Source: an uncultured Vampirovibrio sp. (GTDB lineage Bacteria; Cyanobacteriota; Vampirovibrionia; Gastranaerophilales; Gastranaerophilaceae). From it: a DNA stretch of 64,000 nucleotides. A program made the position numbers and the translations under genes. The DNA lies in contig CAJTLG010000005.1 in assembly GCA_910577395.1 (NCBI GenBank), positions 62,001-126,000 of the forward strand, given 5' to 3'. Position 1 is the first letter of the stretch; every line of letters starts with the position of its first letter. The notes beneath the pieces were generated by a model. The model did no database searches and had not been told where the DNA came from. It was given only the letters and a program-made list of their open reading frames with translations. This document shows positions 39,850 through 48,418 of this stretch, one piece after another.

Positions 39850-40767
39850 ATGGAAGCTATGAATTTTGATGTTTATAATGCGTACGAGGAAGAAGAAGAT
39901 AACGAGGTTAAAACCTTTAATACCATTGCAAATAAGGATGAAATTTTGCAAATGTATTTAAAAGACATAGGCAAAATAAAACTTTTAAACAGAACAAATG
40001 AAGTGTTAACGGGCAAGGCAATTAAAGAAGGGACAAAAAAAGAGGCAAAAATTGCACGGAAAAAACTTATTCAGGCAAATTTAAGGCTTGTTGTAAGTAT
40101 TGCAAAAAAATATACTGGCCAGGGGATTTTGTTTATGGACCTTGTACAGGAAGGGTCGCTAGGGCTTATAAAGGCAGCAGAGAGGTTTGATTATACCAAA
40201 GGATTTAAATTTTCCACCTATGCCACCTGGTGGATTAAACAGACAATCATAAGGGCCATAGCAAATAATTCAAGAACAATCAGAATTCCCGTGCATATGA
40301 GCGATAAAATAAGGGCGGTAAAAAGAGCAATTGTAAAACTTAGTGTAGATTTAGGAAGAGAACCTGATGATAATGAAATTGCCGAACATTTAAATATGGA
40401 TTTAAAAAAGATAAAATCTGTTAAAAAGGCAATGATAAAGGAGCCTGTAAGCCTTGATACGCCTGTTGCGCAAGACCTTTGTCTTGAGGATTATATAAAA
40501 GATGACATTAAAAGAATGCCTGATATTAAAACCGAAAAAGAATTTTTAAGCAAAGATATTATGAAGGCACTTGATATATTGTCTGAAAAAGAAAGATTTA
40601 TTTTGCTCAACCGTTTTGGGCTAGATGGCAGGAAAACCAAAACACTTGAAGAATTAGGGAAAATTTTAGGGTTTTCTAAGGAAAGGATAAGGCAAATTGA
40701 AGGGGAGGCGCTTAAAAAGCTTAGGAAATCACCTGTAACAAGTGAATTAAAAAGTTATTTAGGATAA
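39850..40767 (+). CDS. RNA polymerase sigma-70 family factor
   Basis: The 305 residues contain sigma region 1.2 (ILQMYLKDIGKIKLLNR), a full region 2 (LRLVVSIAKKYTGQG, MDLVQEGSLGLIKAAERFDY, FSTYATWWIKQTIIRAI), region 3 (RIPVHMSDKIR) and region 4 with the HTH (TLEELGKILGFSKERIRQIE). Region 1.1 is absent and the length is short for a primary sigma, which fits either a small RpoD/SigA or a group 2 factor. Strong AAAAGGGGA ribosome site. A terminator follows. I cannot decide primary versus alternative from this window. Confidence 0.92.
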   Translation: MEAMNFDVYNAYEEEEDNEVKTFNTIANKDEILQMYLKDIGKIKLLNRTNEVLTGKAIKEGTKKEAKIARKKLIQANLRLVVSIAKKYTGQGILFMDLVQEGSLGLIKAAERFDYTKGFKFSTYATWWIKQTIIRAIANNSRTIRIPVHMSDKIRAVKRAIVKLSVDLGREPDDNEIAEHLNMDLKKIKSVKKAMIKEPVSLDTPVAQDLCLEDYIKDDIKRMPDIKTEKEFLSKDIMKALDILSEKERFILLNRFGLDGRKTKTLEELGKILGFSKERIRQIEGEALKKLRKSPVTSELKSYLG

Positions 40768-40794
40768 AACAACTTTCTTGTAATCTTTTAAATT

Positions 40795-40824
40795 GCCCTC
40801 TGTATATAACAGAGGGCTGCTTTT
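40795..40824 (+). terminator. Intrinsic terminator of the sigma factor gene
   Basis: GCCCTCTGT (40795-40803) and ACAGAGGGC (40809-40817) form a perfect 9-bp stem with a 5-nt loop, followed by TGCTTTTT. Confidence 0.85.
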
Positions 40825-40829
40825 TAAAA

Positions 40830-41975
40830 TTATTTAAAAAATTCTTCCATATTAAGTTTTAGAATATTTTCAATTTCACTGTAGCTATCTGTTTTTGCAA
40901 ACAATATTCCAAAAAGCGGGTGTTTTTTATGGTCAAGTTTTCTTATTTCAAGCGGATTTTTAATATTTTTTAAGAATTTTTCCCAATTTGGGGTACAGGT
41001 TTGTTTATCAATACCTACCGGGTTTTCAGCCACAAGGAAATAGTAGAGGCAATTGTCTTTTGTTTTTAAAATGTTTTCCCAATCAGGCCTTTTATTGTTA
41101 AAGAAGTATTCATAAACATTTATGTCCCAGGCAAAGTGTGCTAAATCGCACAGACACCAGCCTGCAAAACGCATAGGATTGATTTCAATCGGGATTATGT
41201 TTTTATCATTGGCGCGAAGTTCTATATGGCATGGGAAATTTTTAAAAACTGCTTCGGTACCTATTTTTTCAAAAATATGTGTAAATTTATCTAAATATGA
41301 GCCTATAATCTCTTTTGATGTATAGTAAACTCTGTCTGAAACATCCTTTGTACCGGAGAACGGGTGTTTAAAGATATTTAAAACAACGGGGCTGCCTGTA
41401 TTATCAAAATATACATCAACTGCAAATTCTTCCCCCTCAATCATTTCTTCAATTATAAAGCTTGAAGTATTTACAACAGTTTTAGGGAAGATTGTTTTAA
41501 ATTTTTCAATATCATATTCAATTGTGTTAACGGTATTTTGCCATTCATCTTTGTTTAAAATTACATATACGCCAAAGCTTAAAAACCCGACATTAGGTTT
41601 TAAGACAAGAGGGAATTTTAATTTTTCGGGGTTAATATTTTTGATTTTATCAAGCGGGATTTCTTCAAAATAAAAATCAGGATATATTTTTGATATTAAT
41701 TTTCTAAATGCTGCTTTATTTTTGCAAAGATTGATTTTAGAGGGAATTTCAGTGTTTTTAAGGTTGTCTGATATCCAGTCTATTGCATTTTCAGAATTAC
41801 AATATATTTTTTCCCCGTTTTGAATTTTTTCTATAGCTTGGGAGTTGCAAATATAATCCAGAGCAGGGTTTAATCCAAGGCTTTGTGTGGCAGAATTTTT
41901 AAGTACAGGAAAACCGCATTTTAATGCAGTATCTTGTAGAAAATCCGAAACATAAGGGTTATCAAGAATAAACAT
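40830..41975 (-). CDS. ATP-grasp ligase of unknown specificity
   Basis: The 381 residues contain an ATP-grasp fold (about 125-320): FPLVLKPNVGFLSFGVYVI (nucleotide-binding loop), IIEEMIEGEEFAVDVYFD, and the metal-binding PIEINPMRFAGW. Such enzymes ligate a carboxylate to an amine or thiol using ATP. The N-terminal 120 residues do not match a known family. It starts directly after the stop codon of the aminotransferase gene (stop then ATG), with an AAGGG site inside that gene, so the pair is tightly coupled and may act on the same substrate. The substrate is unknown. Confidence 0.8.
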   Translation of the reverse strand: MFILDNPYVSDFLQDTALKCGFPVLKNSATQSLGLNPALDYICNSQAIEKIQNGEKIYCNSENAIDWISDNLKNTEIPSKINLCKNKAAFRKLISKIYPDFYFEEIPLDKIKNINPEKLKFPLVLKPNVGFLSFGVYVILNKDEWQNTVNTIEYDIEKFKTIFPKTVVNTSSFIIEEMIEGEEFAVDVYFDNTGSPVVLNIFKHPFSGTKDVSDRVYYTSKEIIGSYLDKFTHIFEKIGTEAVFKNFPCHIELRANDKNIIPIEINPMRFAGWCLCDLAHFAWDINVYEYFFNNKRPDWENILKTKDNCLYYFLVAENPVGIDKQTCTPNWEKFLKNIKNPLEIRKLDHKKHPLFGILFAKTDSYSEIENILKLNMEEFFK

Positions 41976-43151
41976 TTATATACCCTTAAGAAGTTCGCCA
42001 AGGCGTTTTATGCCTTCTTCTATTGTTTCACAGTCTGCATTTGTATAATTAAGCCTTAAAGTATTAACATCTTTTTGGTTGATATAGAATGGGTCCCCCG
42101 GGACAAATGCTACACATTTTTCTAAAGCTTTTGGGAACAATTTTAGCGCACTTACCCCTTCTGGGAGTGTCACCCAAAGGAACATCCCGCCGTCAGGGCG
42201 TGTGTATTTAACAGATGAGGGGAAATATTTATCCATGGCATTAAGCATAGCTGCTGCCTGTTTTTTATAAAGTTCCCTTATTGTTTGTATGTGGGCATCA
42301 AAATCATTGTGGGTCAGGTAATCCCAGATTAAATATTGCGCAAATACATTTGTATGCAAGTCACTTGCCTCTTTTGATATCGAAATATGTTTTAAAAGCT
42401 CTTTATTTTCGGAAATTATATATCCCGTTCTCATGCCGGGAGTTACAACTTTAGAAAATGAGCCAAGCACTATGCTGTTTTTAAATTTACCGGCACCTAT
42501 ATATGGCAGATGTTTACCTGTAAATCTTAATTCACCATATGGGTCATCCTCTACAAGTACAAGATTTTCATCTTTTATTGTTTCAAGTATTTCTTTTCTG
42601 TTTTGTTCACTGTATGTGAGGCCTGTAGGGTTTTGAAATTCAGGGATTGCATACATTAATTTTGTTTTGTTTTTAAGAGCTTCTTTTAACTGTTCAATAT
42701 CAAGGCCGTTTTCAGTTAATTCTACCATATGAAATTTTGGCTGATATTGTGAAAATACCTGAATTGCACCAAGATAGCTCGGTTTTTCAAGGATAACATT
42801 ATCACCTTTATCAAGAAGTACTTTTGCGATTAAATCAAGTGCCTGCTGAGAGCCTGTGGTGATTATAACATTTTCTTCAGTTAAATTAAGGCCGAATTTT
42901 TTATTATATCTTTTTGCAATTGTATCTCTAAGTTCGGGAATACCCGGTGTTATAGAGTATTGAAAAACTTTATCGGAAAATGTTTTTGTAATACGTGTCA
43001 TTGATTCCGATAATTCTTTTTGAGGAAAAGAAACAGGGTTTGGAAGGCCGCCTGCAAATGAGATTATTTTAGGGTCTGCAGCGGTTTTTAATATACTTCT
43101 TACAAAAGAAGGAGGGGTGGATAAAATTCTTTCAGATAATATACTTTCCAT
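41976..43151 (-). CDS. PLP-dependent class I/II aminotransferase (LysN/2-aminoadipate type)
   Basis: The 391 residues have a fold-type-I aminotransferase pattern: FAGGLPNPVSFP at the N-terminus, QYSITPGIPELRDTIAKR, TTGSQQALDLIAKV, NPTG in EFQNPTGLTY, EDDPYGELRF, the PLP Lys in GSFSKVVTPGMRTGYI and LRLNYTN near the end. This group includes 2-aminoadipate and MocR-like aminotransferases without the HTH domain. It shares an operon with the ATP-grasp gene immediately downstream. The true amino donor and acceptor are not readable. Confidence 0.9.
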   Translation of the reverse strand: MESILSERILSTPPSFVRSILKTAADPKIISFAGGLPNPVSFPQKELSESMTRITKTFSDKVFQYSITPGIPELRDTIAKRYNKKFGLNLTEENVIITTGSQQALDLIAKVLLDKGDNVILEKPSYLGAIQVFSQYQPKFHMVELTENGLDIEQLKEALKNKTKLMYAIPEFQNPTGLTYSEQNRKEILETIKDENLVLVEDDPYGELRFTGKHLPYIGAGKFKNSIVLGSFSKVVTPGMRTGYIISENKELLKHISISKEASDLHTNVFAQYLIWDYLTHNDFDAHIQTIRELYKKQAAAMLNAMDKYFPSSVKYTRPDGGMFLWVTLPEGVSALKLFPKALEKCVAFVPGDPFYINQKDVNTLRLNYTNADCETIEEGIKRLGELLKGI

Positions 43152-43225
43152 AATTCTTGTTCCTTTTACAGTAATTTAAGGCTACGTTTCATTATACTAC
43201 TAAGATAGCAGTAAGCAATATATGA

Positions 43226-43231
43226 TATAAT
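43226..43231 (+). promoter_or_regulatory. -10 box very close to the start codon of the GT39-like gene
   Basis: TATAAT ends 8 nt before ATG 43239 in the divergent gap with the aminotransferase, so transcription would begin at or next to the start codon. No ribosome site is present, suggesting a leaderless mRNA. Confidence 0.45.
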
Positions 43232-43238
43232 ATTTCGA

Positions 43239-45050
43239 ATGAAAAACGAAAAATATATCTATCCTTTATTATTGATAGCACTTTATGCTATTTTTATAAT
43301 TTTAAGCTGGGGTAAGTGGGGGCATATTATATATGATTGCTTTAGAGAAGCAATTATTCCGGATGCTTTGCTTAACGGGCAGATTTTGTATAAAGATATT
43401 ACAAATCTTTATCCGCCCCTTGCGTATCAGGTAAATGCAGTATTGTATCTGATATTCGGAAATTCCCTGAATACCTTATATGGGGCAGGGATTGTAAATT
43501 CATTTTTAATACTTTCGGTTGTATATTTTATTATTAAAAGATATTCATCCGGCGTTGTTGCTTTTATAACGGTGCTTTCCATAATGGAGATATTTACATT
43601 TAAAATGCCCTTTACAGCAGGTTCTTGGATATTTTCGTATTCTTATTCTTTTATATATGCTTTTTCATTCTGTCTTTTGGGGTTTTTGTTTTATATTTTG
43701 TATAAGGAAAATCCTGTTAAATCCCGTTTTTTATTGTTGTCGTTTTTATTTGCGGGATTATCTGCCGCATTTAAGTTTGATTTTATACTTTTCGGGTTTT
43801 TGCCGTTATACGATGCCATTAAAACCGCAATAAAGGATAAATCTTTAAAAATAGTGTTATATGGTGTATTAATCTATATTTTACCGGCATTTGTAAGTTT
43901 TGGTGTTTTTATCCTAGGTGCTTGGTTTGCCGGCTTTAACGGGTTTAATATTCTTTTAGATTGGGTAAATTTTCTTTCTGATTTTTCTAAAAGTCCGTCT
44001 GTTATTGCATATAACAAGGAAATTATGCCACAAACATTTAATCTGCCTGTGCTTAAAGTAGTTTTTGTATCATTTTTCAGGTTTATTTTAGTTTTAGGTA
44101 TTCTTTTTAGCTATACATATTTTTGTATATTTTTATTATCCAAAATGAAAAATCTTGTATCTAAGATTTTGCTTGGAATTTGCCTTTATGGTTTAGGATA
44201 CAGTCTTATTATAGTGTGGATTGCCCTGTATCAGTTTCCTTTGTTTAGCACATACGGAGATTTAGTCTTTTTATCATATTTTGTCACAGTATCCGCTTTT
44301 GTGATAACTGTTTTGAAACATATAAAGAGAGAGCGTATGAGGACTGGATTTAGCAGAAAACAAAAATTTTATCTTTTAACGACTGTATTTGCCCTTTTAA
44401 TTTCATTTAGATGTTTTGGGGCAATTTATATAACCTGTATCGGGAATTTTATACTAATTGTATGGTGGTTTCTATTTATATATTTCTTTGTTGAAATACT
44501 GCCCGGGTATTTTCCTAAAATATTTAAAAAAGATATTATTAAAAAAGCTTTAATACTGTTCTTTGCAGTATTTGGGCTTTATTTTACATTTGTTTATTTC
44601 CTTAACAGTATGAAACTGTCTTATAAAATAAACAGTGGCAAGGGGGTGTATTACGTATCTGCGGAACACAACTATACAATAAAAGAGGCAATGGGTTTTA
44701 TTGACGATAATATCCCTAAAGGCAAGACGCTCCTTGTTTTAGAAGAAGGGTTGGTTTTAAATTATTTTACAAACAGGAAAAGTAATTTAAAATATTATGC
44801 TTTAATTCCGCATATGGTAGAGGCTTATGGGGAAGAGAACGTTATAAAGGGCCTGGGGAAAAATTTACCCGATTATGTTTTTATAACTAATGATAAATAT
44901 ATGTCAGACGGGTATTTTGGGATTGATTATGCAAAGAAAATATACGGGTATATTTTAGAGAATTATGATTATATAAAAACCATTAAAAACCCTAACGCCA
45001 ACCCGGTCTTTGCCAATAATTTTGAAATCAGGATATTTAAACTACGCTGA
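43239..45050 (+). CDS. GT39/GT-C-type glycosyltransferase-like membrane protein
   Basis: The 603 residues contain about 11 hydrophobic helices and a C-terminal soluble part (from about 465). The first periplasmic loop has DCFREAIIPDALLNGQILYKD with an Asp and an acidic REA pattern that fits the DE..Y/E loop of GT-C dolichyl- or undecaprenyl-phosphate-dependent transferases, followed by NLYPPLAYQVNAVLY. The C-terminal part (DDNIPKGKTLLVLEEGLVLNYF) is typical of such proteins. A role in surface glycan assembly is inferred. It converges on a GtrA-like gene with a 9-nt overlap. Confidence 0.7.
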   Translation: MKNEKYIYPLLLIALYAIFIILSWGKWGHIIYDCFREAIIPDALLNGQILYKDITNLYPPLAYQVNAVLYLIFGNSLNTLYGAGIVNSFLILSVVYFIIKRYSSGVVAFITVLSIMEIFTFKMPFTAGSWIFSYSYSFIYAFSFCLLGFLFYILYKENPVKSRFLLLSFLFAGLSAAFKFDFILFGFLPLYDAIKTAIKDKSLKIVLYGVLIYILPAFVSFGVFILGAWFAGFNGFNILLDWVNFLSDFSKSPSVIAYNKEIMPQTFNLPVLKVVFVSFFRFILVLGILFSYTYFCIFLLSKMKNLVSKILLGICLYGLGYSLIIVWIALYQFPLFSTYGDLVFLSYFVTVSAFVITVLKHIKRERMRTGFSRKQKFYLLTTVFALLISFRCFGAIYITCIGNFILIVWWFLFIYFFVEILPGYFPKIFKKDIIKKALILFFAVFGLYFTFVYFLNSMKLSYKINSGKGVYYVSAEHNYTIKEAMGFIDDNIPKGKTLLVLEEGLVLNYFTNRKSNLKYYALIPHMVEAYGEENVIKGLGKNLPDYVFITNDKYMSDGYFGIDYAKKIYGYILENYDYIKTIKNPNANPVFANNFEIRIFKLR

Positions 45051-45476
45051 TTTTTTATCCGTAAAAATAAATGTTTTAAATATTACAAAGGATAAAACTG
45101 CAACCGGCATGATAACAATAGCTTCAGCCAGATATTTATTCATATGAAGATTATCAATTAAAAAATTCAGTGAAAAATTATTAACATAGTATGTAAAAAT
45201 ATAGGATAAAATAAATTTGAAAATAAGCCTGTTGTCTTTATTTTTAAAGACAATTGAGCCTGTTGTTTTAAAATTCCAGAATATGCTTAAGATATATGAT
45301 ATTAAAAGAGCGGTAGAAGGGTCAAAAGAGAGTGTTACAAAAAGTGCGTATGTAGAATACCCAAATGCCGTATTGATTGCCCCCACAAACAGAAATTTTA
45401 CAAACCGGCGAGGCAGTCTTTGTAAAATTCCAAAAAATGATTTAGTGTAAATCCAATCAAAAATGCTAAAAAGCAT
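45042..45476 (-). CDS. GtrA-like flippase-type membrane protein
   Basis: GtrA proteins (four helices) flip lipid-linked sugars or modify cell-surface polysaccharides. The core is clear: RRFVKFLFVGAINTAFGYST, LISYILSIFWNFKTTGSIVF, and a C-terminal helix AVLSFVIFKTFIF. The start is uncertain: ATG 45476 lies in the distal arm of the rplA terminator; ATGs at 45518 or 45542 are also in frame but lack good ribosome sites. The gene may depend on terminator read-through. It overlaps the convergent GT39-like gene by 9 nt, and both may act on glycans. Confidence 0.75.
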   Translation of the reverse strand: MLFSIFDWIYTKSFFGILQRLPRRFVKFLFVGAINTAFGYSTYALFVTLSFDPSTALLISYILSIFWNFKTTGSIVFKNKDNRLIFKFILSYIFTYYVNNFSLNFLIDNLHMNKYLAEAIVIMPVAVLSFVIFKTFIFTDKKSA

Positions 45477-45508
45477 AGAGCGCAAGGTTTTTTTCTTTCG
45501 CTCTATGC
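45464..45508 (-). terminator. Intrinsic terminator downstream of rplA
   Basis: A 10-bp perfect stem GCATAGAGCG/CGCTCTATGC (45473-45482 and 45499-45508) followed on the - strand by TTTTTAGCATTTTT. It lies 27 nt beyond the rplA stop codon and ends the ribosomal protein transcript. Confidence 0.75.
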
Positions 45509-45534
45509 AATTAAACATTGAATTTACGGTGTTG

Positions 45535-46260
45535 TTATCCAACATATTCCTTAATTTCGTTTGCAAGGTTTTTAGAATCTAGTTTAATGCCGGGGCCCAT
45601 TGTAGTTGTCAAATACGCAGATTTAATATATGTACCTTTGGCAGCAGACGGTTTTGCCTTGATAACGGCATCAGCCAATGTTGCAAAGTTTTTAATTAAA
45701 TCTTCTTTTGCGAATTTAATTTTACCGATAGGTACGTGTATCATACCTTGTTTATCAGCTCTGAATTCAACTTTACCGGCTTTAGCATCTTTAACAGCCT
45801 TTGCCACATCTGTTGTAACGGTGCCTGTTTTTGGGTTTGGCATTAAACCTTTAGGCCCAAGGATACGTCCCAATTTACCTAAAGGAGCCATCATATCAGG
45901 CGTTGCAATCAAGGTGTCAAATTCAAACCAACCGCCTGCAATTTTATCGATGATATCTTCAGCCCCTGCTTCATCTGCCCCTGCTTCTTTAGCGGCAGCA
46001 GCTTTGTCAGCCTTTGCTATAACGCAAACTCTTACGGTTTTACCAAGGCCTGCAGGAAGTACTGTGGTTGAACGGATTTGTTGGTCGGCGTGTTTAACGT
46101 CGATACCTAATCTCATATGGCATTCAACCGTTTCATCAAATTTAGCGGTTTCAGATGAAATTTTTTGAAGCATTTCAATTGCATTAACAGCAGTTGACGG
46201 TTGTTCAAAACCTTCAAGCATTTCTTTTATTTTAGTTTGTTTCTTTGTTAATTTAGACAT
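45535..46260 (-). CDS. rplA: 50S ribosomal protein L1
   Basis: L1 binds 23S rRNA at the L1 stalk and in many bacteria represses its own operon. The 241 residues show the family pattern: MRLGIDVKHADQQIRSTTVLPAGLGKTVRVCV, MAPLGKLGRILGPKGLMPNPKTGTVT, and AYLTTTMGPGIKLD. Unusually for the widespread L11-L1-L10-L7/L12 order, rplJ and rplL do not follow. Confidence 0.98.
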   Translation of the reverse strand: MSKLTKKQTKIKEMLEGFEQPSTAVNAIEMLQKISSETAKFDETVECHMRLGIDVKHADQQIRSTTVLPAGLGKTVRVCVIAKADKAAAAKEAGADEAGAEDIIDKIAGGWFEFDTLIATPDMMAPLGKLGRILGPKGLMPNPKTGTVTTDVAKAVKDAKAGKVEFRADKQGMIHVPIGKIKFAKEDLIKNFATLADAVIKAKPSAAKGTYIKSAYLTTTMGPGIKLDSKNLANEIKEYVG

Positions 46261-46313
46261 TCAATTCTCCTTTCGTGGTAATAGCGGCAAATTTCATTGC
46301 CTCCCAACTTTAA

Positions 46314-46748
46314 CTATTCCGCAACGGTTACACCCATTGCTCTTGCTGTACCTTTAATCATTTCAATTGCAGCTTCAAGAGTTGTTGCATTTAAATCTTC
46401 CATTTTTGTTTTGGCGATTTCTTCAAGCTGAGCTTTTGTGATTTGGGCCACTTTTGTTTTATTAGGTGCAGCGGAACCTTTCGGAAGGTTCAATGCTTTT
46501 TTAATTAAAACTGCAGCCGGTGGTGATTTTGTAACGAAAGAGAAACTTCTGTCTTCATAAACATCAATAACAACCGGGATAATATATCCTGCTTGCGATT
46601 GGGTTCTTTCGTTAAATTGCTTACAAAAATCCATAATGTTTACGCCTTTTTGGCCTAATGCAGGACCTACCGGAGGCGACGGATTAGCTTTTCCGGCTTC
46701 AATTTGAAGCTTGATTTTACCGGTTACTTTCTTGTTGTTTGGTGCCAT
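46314..46748 (-). CDS. rplK: 50S ribosomal protein L11
   Basis: L11 forms the GTPase-associated centre with 23S rRNA. The 144 residues include KLQIEAGKANPSPPVGPALG, KGVNIMDFCKQFNERT and TKMEDLNATTLEAAIEMIKGTARAMG. Part of the secE-nusG-rplK-rplA transcript; a 211-nt gap separates it from nusG and may carry a leader or second promoter. Confidence 0.98.
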   Translation of the reverse strand: MAPNNKKVTGKIKLQIEAGKANPSPPVGPALGQKGVNIMDFCKQFNERTQSQAGYIIPVVIDVYEDRSFSFVTKSPPAAVLIKKALNLPKGSAAPNKTKVAQITKAQLEEIAKTKMEDLNATTLEAAIEMIKGTARAMGVTVAE

Positions 46749-46959
46749 TTTATTTTTCTCCTTTCGTGGTCTGACAGGCTTTTTACCTTTGTTTTAAGGT
46801 TTTTTGCGCCCTTCCACATTTTATAATTATTATTTGTTTGTGTTTTTTGATTATTCGGGCAAGCAAGTCCTTGATTTCGTTTTAAATTGCTTTGCAATTT
46901 TGCACTTCGTCGGACCTTAGCATGCTACGGGTCTTCGTTTCACTTCGCCCTACCGAAAA
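46749..46959 (-). other. Gap between nusG and rplK, no gene seen
   Basis: This 211-nt stretch carries no open frame of note. It contains the rplK ribosome site and a GC-richer block around 46860-46960 (ACTTCGTCGGACC, TACGGGTCTTCG) that may hold RNA structure, possibly a leader for L1-mediated control, but no defined motif could be named. Confidence 0.4.
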
Positions 46960-47592
46960 TCAAACTTTTTGTATTTGTTTGTATTCAAGTTCTACAGGGG
47001 TTTCACGTCCAAAGATTGATACCATAGCCCTTAATTTTGATTTATCAGGGTAAACTTCCGTAATATCACCGATAAATTCAGCAAACGGCCCTGAAATAAT
47101 TCTAACCTTATCTCCGACTTTAACGTCAAGCTCAATTTTGGGTGCAGTGGCTTGGCCTCTGTGAATGATTTTTTTAATTTCAGAATCTTTAGCAGGGATT
47201 GGTTTTTTAGCAGAACCTACAAATTTTGTAACGCCTGCAGTGTGACGAACAACATACCAGCTGTCATCATCCATAATCATTTCCACAAGTACATATCCGG
47301 GGAATATCTTTTCTTCTTTTTCGGATTTTTTGCCGCCTTTAACCTGGGTTATGGTTTTTTGCGGTACTTCAATTCTGAAAATCTTTTCGCCCATATTCAT
47401 ATATTCAACACGTTTTTCAAGGTTTACTTTTACCTTGTTTTCATGTCCTGAATAGGTGTGTACTACATACCATCTTTTTTTAGGTTCTTTACCGGATTTA
47501 AAATCAGGTTTTTCTTCTTTTTCGCTGATTTGAATATCTTCAATTTCCGGGGTCAAATTATCTTTTTCATCAAACATTTCGTTATTTTCCAT
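46960..47592 (-). CDS. nusG: Transcription termination/antitermination protein NusG
   Basis: NusG couples RNA polymerase to the ribosome and to Rho. Seen: an acidic 35-residue N-terminal extension, the NGN domain (KKRWYVVHTYSGHENKVKVN, IFPGYVLVEM, WYVVRHTAGVTKFVG) and the KOW motif in VKVGDKVRIISGPFAEFIGDI. Length 210, within the normal range. Located between secE and rplK in the usual order. Confidence 0.97.
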   Translation of the reverse strand: MENNEMFDEKDNLTPEIEDIQISEKEEKPDFKSGKEPKKRWYVVHTYSGHENKVKVNLEKRVEYMNMGEKIFRIEVPQKTITQVKGGKKSEKEEKIFPGYVLVEMIMDDDSWYVVRHTAGVTKFVGSAKKPIPAKDSEIKKIIHRGQATAPKIELDVKVGDKVRIISGPFAEFIGDITEVYPDKSKLRAMVSIFGRETPVELEYKQIQKV

Positions 47593-47618
47593 TTATTTAC
47601 TTCCTTTATTTTGCTGTC

Positions 47619-47828
47619 TTACTTCATTGGAAGAAGTCCAAGCAATCCTTTAAATATTATATCCATAAGGTATACAATAACAGTAAAAGCGATAACAACG
47701 AAAAGAACAATGCCTGTTTCCACTATTATTTGGTGTTTTTCAGGCCAGGTAACTTTGCCCCATTCCGCCTTTACGCCTTTGAAGTAGTTTTTAAATCCGT
47801 CTATAGTTGTGGTTTTATCGTTTGCCAT
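47619..47828 (-). CDS. secE: Preprotein translocase subunit SecE
   Basis: A 69-residue single-helix subunit of SecYEG. Seen: the conserved cytosolic amphipathic segment FKNYFKGVKAEWGKVTWPEK and one transmembrane helix (IIVETGIVLFVVIAFTVIVY). Identity is reinforced by position directly before nusG and after tRNA-Trp. Confidence 0.95.
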   Translation of the reverse strand: MANDKTTTIDGFKNYFKGVKAEWGKVTWPEKHQIIVETGIVLFVVIAFTVIVYLMDIIFKGLLGLLPMK

Positions 47829-47870
47829 TTATTTTCCTTTGTGGTTTTAAACTAAGAATTTTACAAAATT

Positions 47871-47943
47871 CGCGCCCTGAAGGACTCGAACCCTCGACAT
47901 CCGGTTTTGGAGACCGACGTTCTACCAACTGAACTAAGGACGC
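47871..47943 (-). tRNA. tRNA-Trp (CCA anticodon)
   Basis: On the - strand a 73-nt cloverleaf: acceptor arms GCGTCCT and AGGGCGC, D arm with AGTTGGTA, anticodon loop CTCCAAA giving CCA, T arm with GGTTCGAGTCC, and discriminator G. The CCA tail is not encoded. It sits between rpmG and secE, the common location for tRNA-Trp in bacteria. Confidence 0.95.
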
Positions 47944-48067
47944 TTATTTTGTTAATCAATGTACTATCTGCGCTTTAATTCAGTTGGTAGAACTATTTCG
48001 TATACGGAAACTCATCGTTTCCTTGGGCAACTGAACTAAGGACGCTTATTTTGTTAATCAATGTACT
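47926..48067. repeat. Partial tRNA-Trp duplication with an inverted 5'-half copy
   Basis: A 40-bp block, from the D-arm CAACTGAACTAAGGACGC through its 5' flank to ATGTACT (47926-47965), recurs identically at 48028-48067. The 62 nt between contain, in inverted orientation, GCGCTTTAATTCAGTTGG and TAGAAC (47970-47993), a diverged copy of the tRNA 5' half. The second unit therefore can fold into a long hairpin. See findings. Confidence 0.8.
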
Positions 48068-48177
48068 GTTTCACAAGCCGTAGTGCTTGCGGTCTTGGAT
48101 TATTACGGGTTCACAGGTTTCAACAACCTGTTCACAATGTGCGTTCGGCTAAAGCCTGCCATGCACCGCAAAATCCG

Positions 48178-48345
48178 CTACTTAGTTTCTTTGTGAACGG
48201 TATGTTTGTTGCATCTGGAACAATGTTTTTTAAGTTCCATTCTTTCTTTCAGGGTTTTTTTGTTTTTTGTAGTTGTATAGTTTCTTTCTTTGCATTCTTC
48301 ACATGCAAGTACAACCATTTTATCGTTTTTTCCTTTAATTCCCAT
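48178..48345 (-). CDS. rpmG: 50S ribosomal protein L33 (zinc-ribbon form)
   Basis: A 55-residue protein below common size cut-offs. It starts MGIKGKNDKMVVLACEECKE and contains the zinc-binding pairs CEEC and CSRC and the L33 block RNYTTTKNKK. Ribosome site AAAGGAGC precedes ATG 48345. Position before tRNA-Trp and secE is standard. The two Cys pairs mark the Zn-containing L33 paralogue. Confidence 0.93.
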   Translation of the reverse strand: MGIKGKNDKMVVLACEECKERNYTTTKNKKTLKERMELKKHCSRCNKHTVHKETK

Positions 48346-48386
48346 TTTATTTGCTCCTTTGTTATTTAAGGGAAATGTCGCCTATT

Positions 48387-48418
48387 AAAAAATGTCCCAC
48401 TATCTTCGGACATTTTTT
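48387..48418. terminator. Bidirectional intrinsic terminator
   Basis: AAAAAATGTCC (48387-48397) and GGACATTTTTT (48408-48418) form an 11-bp perfect stem with T-rich flanks on both strands. It lies upstream of rpmG and isolates it from the pilT side. Confidence 0.8.

Noticed and set aside
48061..48369. A + strand frame of about 100 codons over rpmG
   Set aside because: It is antisense to the L33 gene, which has clear zinc cysteines and a ribosome site.
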